Shown here in pieces: positions 1-4,629 of a stretch of DNA of 13,099 nt (positions within the stretch are counted from its first letter, which is position 1; each line of letters starts with the position of its first letter). The notes below the pieces were generated by a model, which saw only the letters and a program-made list of their open reading frames with translations, was not told the origin of the DNA and searched no databases. The stretch is from the NCBI GenBank assembly GCA_964645645.1, contig CAZYBC010000027.1, positions 1 to 13,099 on the forward strand, read 5' to 3'. The translations under genes and the position numbers were made by a program. Source of the stretch: CAZYBC01 sp964645645. GTDB taxonomy: Bacteria > Patescibacteriota > Microgenomatia > UBA1400 > PJMF01.

Positions 1-279
1 TTCGAAACAAGAGTGAGGAATTAAGGAAAAACCAACACAAAATGTCCCTTAACCCATTTTTATCCATTATATATCACTTGTGTAATAGTTGAGGATTAAA
101 TAGTAAAATATGGACATGTCTAAAGTTGATTATGGATGGGGCTTATTACTGGTCTCAACCCTAGCAGCTCAAATAAATGGCTCAATGAGTGAAGTATCCA
201 TCAAGACTGGGATGGAAGAATTGATTTTGAAAATTATCGACTATGCAAAACTAGTTGTAAATGAAAATGTTTCTTTTTT
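1..279. other. Stretch with no supported gene
   Basis: No convincing gene is visible here. A plus-strand reading frame opens at 110 (second Met at 116) and runs to 364, but its last third is the exact antisense of the tRNA-Gly gene, and the rest matches no family I recognise. A TAAAAT box at 104-109 sits 6 bases before the ATG at 116, the same spacing as apparent leaderless starts elsewhere in the window, so a short leaderless peptide cannot be fully excluded. On the minus strand this stretch is the 3' flank of the tRNA, with no clear hairpin plus T-run terminator. Confidence 0.5.
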
Positions 280-353
280 TGGAGCGGGTGACCAGAATCG
301 AACTGGCCTCTTCTCCTTGGAAGGGAGATATACTACCGATGTACTACACCCGC
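280..353 (-). tRNA. tRNA-Gly (anticodon UCC), CCA encoded
   Basis: Read on the minus strand, the sequence folds into a complete cloverleaf. The acceptor arms GCGGGTG (353-347) and CACCCGC (290-284) are fully complementary. The anticodon stem TCTCC/GGAGA closes a 7-base loop CTTCCAA with anticodon TCC at 321-319. The T arm carries the TTCGATT loop. The discriminator is T (283), and the 3' CCA (282-280) is encoded in the genome, unlike the tRNA-Leu in this window. The tRNA decodes GGA/GGG glycine codons. It stands alone between a gene-free stretch and the convergent 3' end of the glycoside hydrolase gene. Confidence 0.96.
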
Positions 354-364
354 ACTTTTATTAG

Positions 365-393
365 ATTTTAAATTAGCGTTAAGTTAATCTTAA
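365..393 (-). promoter_or_regulatory. Putative promoter of tRNA-Gly
   Basis: On the minus strand, TTAAGA (393-388) and TAAAAT (370-365) are separated by exactly 17 bases. The -10 ends 11 bases before the mature tRNA 5' end, so transcription would start a few bases upstream of the tRNA, as is usual. The -35 matches the sigma-70 consensus at 4 of 6 positions and the -10 at 5 of 6. The surrounding DNA is AT-rich, so chance matches are likely. Confidence 0.4.
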
Positions 394-501
394 AAAAAAT
401 TTCAACCTAAGCAAACCCACTCATTTTAACACGGCTCTATTTTAACCAAAAATTTTAATTTTTGCTAATGAAAATTAGGCATACCTCTACTTAAGAACTG
501 C

Positions 502-542
502 TTTAATAAACCATTTGAATGTGAACGATTGCATTTATTAAA
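502..542. repeat. 9-bp inverted repeat in the 3' flank of the glycoside hydrolase gene
   Basis: TTTAATAAA (502-510) is perfectly complementary to TTTATTAAA (534-542) across a 23-base loop. It lies just downstream of the stop codon of the minus-strand glycoside hydrolase gene. It could be a weak mRNA 3'-end hairpin, but no T-run follows on either strand as expected of an intrinsic terminator, and the stem is almost pure A/T. Confidence 0.3.
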
Positions 543-548
543 ACAATT

Positions 549-1529
549 TTAATTTTTTACTGCTTCTACATAAGCCTTGTAAGCAATTGTTCGGTTGCCT
601 TGTTCATCCAACAAGCTGAAATTTGCAAATGGGCCAGGGGAGCCTTGCAAAATAAAAGGTGTGACCGCAATAACTCGATCATCTGTATAAATATGTTCCC
701 AAGCATAACGGTAATAACTTTTTAGCCAACGGCTAAGGTTGTTGTTATTTTCCCAGCCGGTTTCGCTAATCACCACTTTAAAATCTTGGCCTGTTTTAGT
801 TTTTAACCATGCCAATTCATGAATAAAACCGCGTAAAGATTGACGATCAGTTTTTTCTGGTGAAGCACTAAAGCCTGGATTAGGGTAGGAGTGAGAATTC
901 CAAACATCTACATAACTAAACACTTCTGGATCTTCGGCCAACATTTGATCTAAATAAGCAAAAGCGTCCATAGTCTGACTGCTATTATTAGCGGCTAAAT
1001 CCATAGCGGCTGGTAAAACAATCAAGTTTTTGTTTAAACTATGTGCCCAAGAGGAGGCAAAGGTAAAAATTTGAGTATAGCTAGCTGGATCTAATTGACC
1101 ACCCCATTCGTTAGCATGATTAACTTCATTAAAAATAATCACGTAACGTTCATTAGTCGGCCAATCTAAACTGGCTAAAAATTCAAGCTGGTCTACCACT
1201 TCTTTTCGGTTAGGAATTTTCCAACTGCCATTTTCAAAACGAGTGACTAAACGCAAAATTGGTTTAATTTTCTGATTTTTGGCTTGAGCCATAAAATCCT
1301 GCCAAACAGCTTTTTTATTTAAATCATCCAGACTAAAAGGAATGGTCACATAATGCCATTCGTCAGGTTTATCTACTTGAGCAAATAATTCACTGGCACT
1401 AGTTAATTCAGAAGATTGCAATAAATGGATACCCATTTTTTCACTCCCAGCCTCTACAGGCCAAGGCAAAACTAAGGCTGATAAAGCTAAACACAAACAA
1501 CTGATTAAAACCTGTTTTAATTTGAACAT
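549..1529 (-). CDS. Exported glycoside hydrolase-like protein (clan GH-A TIM barrel)
   Basis: A 326-aa protein that begins with a signal peptide or N-terminal anchor: Lys near the N-terminus, a hydrophobic stretch at about residues 7-21, and a plausible cleavage point near VEA-G (25-28). The rest looks like a single TIM barrel of clan GH-A. An Asn-Glu pair at 134-135 in a FNEVNH context fits the acid/base on strand 4. E256 in an ISETGW context fits the nucleophile on strand 7. A NSHSYP segment (211-216) is typical of the substrate cleft. It would act outside the membrane on a polysaccharide; the substrate cannot be read from sequence. GH5-, GH39- and GH53-like relatives are possible. The ATG start is preceded by only a weak AAAGA. 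The gene is divergent from the lysozyme-fold gene at 1633, leaving about 100 bases that hold both promoters. Confidence 0.72.
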   Translation of the reverse strand: MFKLKQVLISCLCLALSALVLPWPVEAGSEKMGIHLLQSSELTSASELFAQVDKPDEWHYVTIPFSLDDLNKKAVWQDFMAQAKNQKIKPILRLVTRFENGSWKIPNRKEVVDQLEFLASLDWPTNERYVIIFNEVNHANEWGGQLDPASYTQIFTFASSWAHSLNKNLIVLPAAMDLAANNSSQTMDAFAYLDQMLAEDPEVFSYVDVWNSHSYPNPGFSASPEKTDRQSLRGFIHELAWLKTKTGQDFKVVISETGWENNNNLSRWLKSYYRYAWEHIYTDDRVIAVTPFILQGSPGPFANFSLLDEQGNRTIAYKAYVEAVKN

Positions 1530-1557
1530 TTTCTTTAAAATTCAAGCTATCTTACAT

Positions 1558-1563
1558 ATTATA
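1558..1563 (-). promoter_or_regulatory. -10 box for the glycoside hydrolase gene
   Basis: A perfect TATAAT reads on the minus strand from 1563 to 1558, 28 bases before the ATG at 1529, which would give a leader of about 20 bases. No good -35 lies 16-18 bases upstream; the best TTGAAA (1591-1586) is 22 bases away. Confidence 0.4.
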
Positions 1564-1617
1564 GGATACACTATTTAAGGCATTTTTTCAAGATGTAACG
1601 GGTTTGCGACTATCAGG

Positions 1618-1623
1618 TATAAT
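1618..1623 (+). promoter_or_regulatory. -10 box giving a leaderless start for the gene at 1633
   Basis: A perfect TATAAT lies 9 bases before the GTG at 1633. Transcription starting about 7 bases after the box would leave a leader of 0-3 bases, and no Shine-Dalgarno is present. The -35 region has no good match. Confidence 0.5.
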
Positions 1624-1632
1624 AGGCCCACT

Positions 1633-2352
1633 GTGAAAAAATTCTTTTTTGCTTATGCGTGGTTATTGTTAAGTGCAGGAATCATTTTAACAGGTATTGC
1701 TGGCATTAATTTCTTTTACCTAGCCAAGACTAATAACCAATTTACTGAGCAACTAACTAAACTATTTAAAAAAACTGATTCAGACCCAGTGCAATTAGCT
1801 GAAGGCCTAACTACTTCTGGACAAATTAAAGGGGATAGTACTATTGTGGAAACTGAAGATGCCAGAGCAGAAATTGTCAGCAATTTTTTAACTCGCTACA
1901 ACTCTCCCATGCAACCGGCTGATTATTATGGCCAAAAATTAGTAGAAATCGCTGACCGATATGGTATTGATTTTCGCTTACTGCCAGCCATTGCCATGCA
2001 AGAGAGTAATCTTTGTAAAAATATTCCAGAGGGAACTTATAACTGTTTAGGCTTTGGCATTCACGAACGAGGCACCTTGGGCTTTGATAATTACGAAGCT
2101 GGTTTTGAACGAGCCGGCAGAGAACTCAAAAAATACTATGTTGATAAAGGTCTGACTACTCCAGAAGAAATTATGCGCAAATATACCCCTAGTAGCGATG
2201 GCTCTTGGGCTAACTCGGTAATGCAATGGATGGCCGAAATGAAATACGATGATCGTCAGCTTGGCCGAGAAAAAAAGGCTAATTCATCTGTTTTGGAATA
2301 TGCCAAACCCAGTACTGCATCAGCAACGGCTAGTGCGACACCACAGCCATAA
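1633..2352 (+). CDS. Membrane-anchored lysozyme-fold peptidoglycan hydrolase (glucosaminidase/transglycosylase-like)
   Basis: A 239-aa protein with an N-terminal membrane anchor (about residues 5-30), a linker to about 75, then a lysozyme-like domain. The active-site segment LLPAIAMQESNLCKN (116-130) carries the likely catalytic E124. C128 and C138 flank a short loop and could form a disulfide outside the cell. FGIHERG (141-147) and the YTPSSDGSWANSV segment (184-196) recall the glucosaminidase-like exported proteins frequent in CPR genomes. The tail (about 222-239) is rich in Ala, Ser, Thr and Pro and is probably unstructured. The GTG start is chosen because a TATAAT sits 9 bases upstream and no Shine-Dalgarno exists, which implies leaderless translation. 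Role: cleaving or remodelling peptidoglycan during growth. The exact bond cut is unknown. Confidence 0.72.
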   Translation: MKKFFFAYAWLLLSAGIILTGIAGINFFYLAKTNNQFTEQLTKLFKKTDSDPVQLAEGLTTSGQIKGDSTIVETEDARAEIVSNFLTRYNSPMQPADYYGQKLVEIADRYGIDFRLLPAIAMQESNLCKNIPEGTYNCLGFGIHERGTLGFDNYEAGFERAGRELKKYYVDKGLTTPEEIMRKYTPSSDGSWANSVMQWMAEMKYDDRQLGREKKANSSVLEYAKPSTASATASATPQP

Positions 2353-2410
2353 AAATTTAGAGCAAAAACAATAAAATTATAGCACTATTTTTGATATCTT
2401 TTTATTCAGT

Positions 2411-2438
2411 TTGATTATCTTATAATTTATGTTATAAT
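2411..2438 (+). promoter_or_regulatory. Promoter of the candidate small RNA
   Basis: TTGATT (2411-2416) and TATAAT (2433-2438) are separated by 16 bases. This is one of the best sigma-70-like promoters in the window and points to a start near 2445. A second TATAAT at 2421-2426 overlaps the spacer. No reading frame of note follows before the terminator at 2504. Confidence 0.55.
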
Positions 2439-2444
2439 AACCTT

Positions 2445-2524
2445 ACCTCAGAAGGTTAACCTAGTGTTCCTCACCAGGATTACACGTTCTGAGTTCAAAG
2501 AATCCGGCTCTGGCCGGTTTTTTT
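2445..2524 (+). ncRNA. Candidate small structured RNA, about 80 nt, family unknown
   Basis: A promoter (2411-2438) is followed about 80 bases later by an intrinsic terminator, with no convincing ORF between. The interval can fold. CTCAGAA (2447-2453) pairs with TTCTGAG (2487-2493). Inside, GTGT-TCC (2464-2470) pairs with GGA and ACAC (2477-2479, 2482-2485) around a TCACCA loop with a two-base bulge. The terminator stem CCGGC/GCCGG (2504-2508, 2513-2517) follows. It is not a tRNA and lacks the conserved SRP RNA apical motif. It is too short for RNase P RNA, tmRNA or typical 6S RNA. It lies between the lysozyme-fold gene and the opposing tRNA-Leu. Boundaries are inferred from promoter and terminator only. 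Confidence 0.5.
2504..2524 (+). terminator. Intrinsic terminator of the candidate small RNA
   Basis: CCGGC (2504-2508) and GCCGG (2513-2517) form a GC-only 5-bp stem around a 4-base loop, followed by seven T residues (2518-2524). It could also stop read-through from the lysozyme-fold gene upstream. Confidence 0.8.
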
Positions 2525-2582
2525 GTGGAAAAAAACTCATCTGGCTAAAATAGCCATAAAAAATATCTTTAAATTTACTAAG

Positions 2583-2663
2583 TGCCGAAGAGAGGACTTG
2601 AACCTCCACCTCGTAAGAGACACGGTCCTAAACCGTGCGCGTCTACCATTCCGCCACTTCGGC
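2583..2663 (-). tRNA. tRNA-Leu (anticodon UAG), CCA not encoded
   Basis: The minus strand gives a class II tRNA. Acceptor arms GCCGAAG (2663-2657) and CTTCGGC (2590-2584) are fully complementary. The anticodon stem CACGG/CCGTG closes the loop TTTAGGA with anticodon TAG at 2630-2628. A long variable arm of about 13 bases with a CTC/GAG stem is typical of leucine tRNAs, and the TTCAAGT T-loop is present. The discriminator is A (2583); the next bases read CTT, so CCA must be added by the nucleotidyltransferase. A small TGGCTA/TAGCCA stem (2542-2556) downstream may help termination but its T-run is offset by several bases. Confidence 0.96.
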
Positions 2664-2843
2664 TTGCTAATTTAAGCTCTAATCATAAAATCAGGCTTAG
2701 TAGTGGCTATATTTTAACTCAAGCTGAGAATTTTGTACAAAGAAAACTGCCTTCAGTTACCCCCCCAAGTTATTAAATTTTGTATTGAGAAACCATTTCA
2801 GCGAAGCGACTGCGTTTAGAAAACTAATTAGCAGATTTTTCGT

Positions 2844-2849
2844 TATAAT
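2844..2849 (+). promoter_or_regulatory. -10 box giving a leaderless start for the metallopeptidase gene
   Basis: A perfect TATAAT ends 6 bases before the GTG at 2856, so transcription is expected to start at or beside the start codon. No Shine-Dalgarno is present. No convincing -35 lies at the usual distance. Confidence 0.5.
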
Positions 2850-2855
2850 CAAAGC

Positions 2856-3512
2856 GTGCTAGACTTCCAACTTAAAATTTCTGCTCGAGCTAGAGGCATT
2901 TCTATTCGCTTGAATCATCAAGGTGAAATTCTAGTAACTGCACCACGTTTTACCCCCAAATTTTTAATCAAGCAGGTGGTTACTCATCATCAAGATTGGA
3001 TTGAACGCCAATTGCAAAAACAACAAAAAGTGGCTTATGAAACTGCTGAACAAATCAGCCTTTTTGGCCAAGAATACCAAAAAACGCTCATCAGTGATTC
3101 ACAATTACCATGGGGAATTTCTATCAAACAAAAAAAATTGATTATTAATATTCTTGATCCCAAACCAGCTAAAAAAAGAGTGGATGCCATGATTACCAGA
3201 TTCTTAAAAACTACTGCCACTAAATATATTTTGCCTAGAACTGAGCAACTAGGTAAAAAAATGGCTCTAAAATTTCAAAAAATTACCCTGCGCGAACAAA
3301 CTAGCCGGTGGGGGAGTTGTTCTAGCAAAAAAAATCTCAATTTTAATTGGCGCCTAGTGCATTTTAAACCAGAAATTATTGATTATGTAATTATTCACGA
3401 ACTAGCTCATCTGGAACACCTTAACCACTCGGCTAAATTTTGGCAGTTGGTTAAACAATATGACCCAGCTTATCCCAGCCACCGGGGGTTTTTAAAGAAA
3501 CAGAGTGTTTAA
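2856..3512 (+). CDS. YgjP/SprT-like zinc metallopeptidase (M48-related, DUF45)
   Basis: The 218-aa length is close to the YgjP family size. The C-terminal half has the family signature: RWGSCSSKKNLNFNWRL (151-167), then an HExxH zinc site at H181-E182-H185 in the helix IIHELAHLEHLNHS, with H191 as the probable third ligand. The N-terminal half is the usual strand-rich, basic region with a conserved aromatic helix near HQDWIERQ (45-52). There is no signal peptide or membrane segment, so the protein is probably cytoplasmic. The substrate of the family is not well defined. The GTG start is supported by the TATAAT 6 bases upstream. The gene is separated by 44 bases from the delta-subunit gene, which has its own promoter, so the two may not be co-transcribed. 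Confidence 0.88.
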   Translation: MLDFQLKISARARGISIRLNHQGEILVTAPRFTPKFLIKQVVTHHQDWIERQLQKQQKVAYETAEQISLFGQEYQKTLISDSQLPWGISIKQKKLIINILDPKPAKKRVDAMITRFLKTTATKYILPRTEQLGKKMALKFQKITLREQTSRWGSCSSKKNLNFNWRLVHFKPEIIDYVIIHELAHLEHLNHSAKFWQLVKQYDPAYPSHRGFLKKQSV

Positions 3513-3518
3513 CCCTAA

Positions 3519-3547
3519 TTCACTTCACTAACACTCAGGTTTACAAT
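3519..3547 (+). promoter_or_regulatory. Promoter giving a leaderless start for holA
   Basis: TTCACT (3519-3524) and TACAAT (3542-3547) are separated by exactly 17 bases. The -10 ends 9 bases before the ATG at 3557, so the mRNA leader would be about 0-3 bases. There is no Shine-Dalgarno. Confidence 0.5.
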
Positions 3548-3556
3548 ATTACCCAC

Positions 3557-4234
3557 ATGCTTATTCTTCATGGCGACAACCAAAGTAAAGTGCACGCTCA
3601 GCTTAGCCAAGTTTTGGCTGATTGTCAGCAGAAAGAAATTACTACCCAACGGCTTGAGGCTAAACATTTATCTCTAGCTGAATTAGAAGAAGCTTTGCAA
3701 GCTCAAAGTCTTTTTGGTAACGAAAAAACAATTATTTTGGAAGGACTATTTAGTTTACCTAATAGCAAAAAAAGAACTGCCTTGATTGATTTTGTTAAAA
3801 ATCATCAAGAAGCAGTGGTTTTAGTAGAAAATAAAACCCTTACCGCCTCTAATCTTAAAAATTTCCCCCAAGCCAAAGTGGAACATTATCCGCTCACCAA
3901 TACTTTATTCAGCTTTTTAGATAGCCTTAATCCTCAAGGTAATAAAACTCAACAGCTTAATAAACTCCAAGCTGCCATTACTCAAGACGGAGCCTTTATG
4001 TGTTTAGTGATGCTGGCTAGGCAGATAAGATTATTAATTCAAGCTAAAGAAGGTCATAAAATGGCCGGTGCACCGTTTATGCTTGCCAAACTAAAAAAAC
4101 AAAGCCAAAATTTTTCACTAGAGCAATTATTAAAACTCCATCAGCAACTTTACAGACTAGATAGTTTAGAAAAAACTTCACAAAATTTATTATCCTTAGA
4201 AAATTCTTTAGAATTATTTATCATTAACAGCTAA
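3557..4234 (+). CDS. holA: DNA polymerase III delta subunit (short, divergent)
   Basis: A 225-aa protein that reads as the clamp-loader delta subunit. The N-terminus MLILHGDN matches the strand and P-loop-like start of the family without a working Walker A. LAELEEALQAQSLFGNEKTIILEGL (40-64) matches the conserved 'slF...kriviv' region. The C-terminal half is helical, with a segment around LARQIRLLIQAKEG (153-166) like the delta collar domain. It would open the beta clamp inside the clamp loader during replication. It is much shorter than E. coli HolA (343 aa), with the middle and collar regions reduced. Short delta subunits are expected in reduced genomes. The ATG start is supported by the promoter that ends 9 bases upstream. 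Confidence 0.75.
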   Translation: MLILHGDNQSKVHAQLSQVLADCQQKEITTQRLEAKHLSLAELEEALQAQSLFGNEKTIILEGLFSLPNSKKRTALIDFVKNHQEAVVLVENKTLTASNLKNFPQAKVEHYPLTNTLFSFLDSLNPQGNKTQQLNKLQAAITQDGAFMCLVMLARQIRLLIQAKEGHKMAGAPFMLAKLKKQSQNFSLEQLLKLHQQLYRLDSLEKTSQNLLSLENSLELFIINS

Positions 4235-4262
4235 TAATTTACGTATGTAATTAATATGTTTG

Positions 4263-4271
4263 TGCTAAAAT
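4263..4271 (+). promoter_or_regulatory. Extended -10 promoter of the 60-aa ORF / structured RNA unit
   Basis: TGC followed by TAAAAT (TG 4263-4264, hexamer 4266-4271) is an extended -10 element and predicts a start near 4278. That places a 7-bp hairpin, a Shine-Dalgarno, a short ORF and a terminator in one transcript of about 290 bases. Confidence 0.45.
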
Positions 4272-4288
4272 ACTGATGATACTCAGAT

Positions 4289-4308
4289 ATTGTGGAAAAC
4301 CCCACAAT
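4289..4308 (+). promoter_or_regulatory. Hairpin in the 5' leader
   Basis: ATTGTGG (4289-4295) pairs perfectly with CCACAAT (4302-4308) around a 6-base loop. It sits about 11 bases after the predicted transcript start and 15 bases before the GGAGG. It could protect the 5' end or belong to a larger RNA fold. Confidence 0.45.
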
Positions 4309-4334
4309 AAAACACATAAATACGGAGGTAAGTT

Positions 4335-4517
4335 ATGTTTACGCTTTTTTGGATCATCTGGGTTCTTATCGGTTTAGTTTGGTTTGGAATTTTCAAAAGT
4401 GGAAAAAGCTTCATAACATATTTGCAGCTTTTCCTAACTCTCACTTTCTGGATCTTACTAGGTTGCCTAGTAGAGATCCTGCTAAAATTTTGGATAGTGT
4501 GGTTATTATCACTCTGA
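4335..4517 (+). CDS. Putative 60-aa membrane peptide (two helices), or leader ORF
   Basis: GGAGG (4324-4328) lies 6 bases before the ATG, the strongest ribosome-binding site in the window. The product is very hydrophobic, rich in Leu, Phe, Ile and Trp. A first helix spans about residues 3-20, a basic turn KSGK lies at 21-24, and a long second hydrophobic stretch runs from about 26 to 60. It has its own extended -10 and a terminator 17 bases after the stop, so it forms a transcription unit by itself. No family was recognised. Two cautions: other frames are also open here, and dense inverted repeats run through the ORF, so the transcript may act as RNA or as a leader with attenuation. TGA is the stop codon. 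Confidence 0.5.
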   Translation: MFTLFWIIWVLIGLVWFGIFKSGKSFITYLQLFLTLTFWILLGCLVEILLKFWIVWLLSL

Positions 4518-4524
4518 TCCAAAA
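4347..4524 (+). repeat. Long-range inverted repeat enclosing two inner hairpins
   Basis: TTTTGGATCA (4347-4356) is perfectly complementary to TGATCCAAAA (4515-4524). Inside it, GGAAAAAGCT (4401-4410) pairs with AGCTTTTCC (4426-4434) with one bulged A. GGATCT and ACTAGG (4450-4455, 4457-4462) pair with CCTAGT and AGATCC (4466-4471, 4474-4479) around a TTG loop. The result is a closed multi-branch fold that spans nearly the whole 60-aa ORF. Confidence 0.5.
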
Positions 4525-4533
4525 TACAACTAT

Positions 4534-4566
4534 AGGGATCATCTTAAAACAATGATCCCTTTTTTT
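4534..4566 (+). terminator. Intrinsic terminator of the 60-aa ORF / structured RNA unit
   Basis: AGGGATCAT (4534-4542) pairs perfectly with ATGATCCCT (4552-4560) around a 9-base loop, followed by six T residues. The 5' arm can alternatively pair through GGATCA (4536-4541) with TGATCC (4515-4520), which overlaps the ORF stop codon. That alternative would compete with the terminator. Confidence 0.85.
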
Positions 4567-4607
4567 CTTTATAAATCTTGTTTTTTATCCGCTTGCTTTT
4601 CTTTAAA

Positions 4608-4626
4608 AAAGTATGATAAAGTATGA
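4608..4626 (+). promoter_or_regulatory. Tandem 9-bp direct repeat over the promoter; candidate RHH operator
   Basis: AAAGTATGA occurs at 4608-4616 and again at 4618-4626, a 10-bp period, so both copies face the same side of the helix. Each copy contains a -10-like box (TATGAT 4612-4617, TATGAA 4622-4627). The second ends 3 bases before the GTG at 4630 of a gene whose product starts with a ribbon-helix-helix domain. RHH repressors commonly bind short tandem sites, so autoregulation is a reasonable inference. No clear -35 was found. Confidence 0.45.
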
Positions 4627-4629
4627 ATT

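Noticed and set aside
110..364. 84-aa plus-strand ORF with a -10-like box in front
   Set aside because: Its C-terminal third is the antisense of tRNA-Gly (284-353), a well-known source of false ORFs, and the N-terminal part matches no family I recognise. A leaderless peptide starting at 116 is possible but unsupported.
447..464. CAAAAATT/AATTTTTG hairpin as a terminator
   Set aside because: The stem is nearly all A/T with a 2-base loop and no adjoining GC core or T-run; such pairs arise often by chance in this composition.
2445..2524. Possible tRNA or SRP RNA in the small-RNA interval
   Set aside because: No acceptor-stem closure or anticodon arm is present, and the conserved SRP apical motif is absent.
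2542..2556. TGGCTA/TAGCCA hairpin as the terminator of tRNA-Leu
   Set aside because: On the minus strand the T-run starts six bases after the stem, and the stem is only 6 bp; it is too weak to list as a feature.
2582..2776. 64-aa GTG ORF on the plus strand
   Set aside because: Its first 27 codons are the antisense of tRNA-Leu; the remainder is low-complexity intergenic DNA.
4292..4555. 87-aa plus ORF, and a 79-aa minus ORF at 4283-4522, overlapping the 60-aa ORF
   Set aside because: Neither has a ribosome-binding site, and the plus one runs into the terminator hairpin. They look like chance open frames around the 60-aa ORF.
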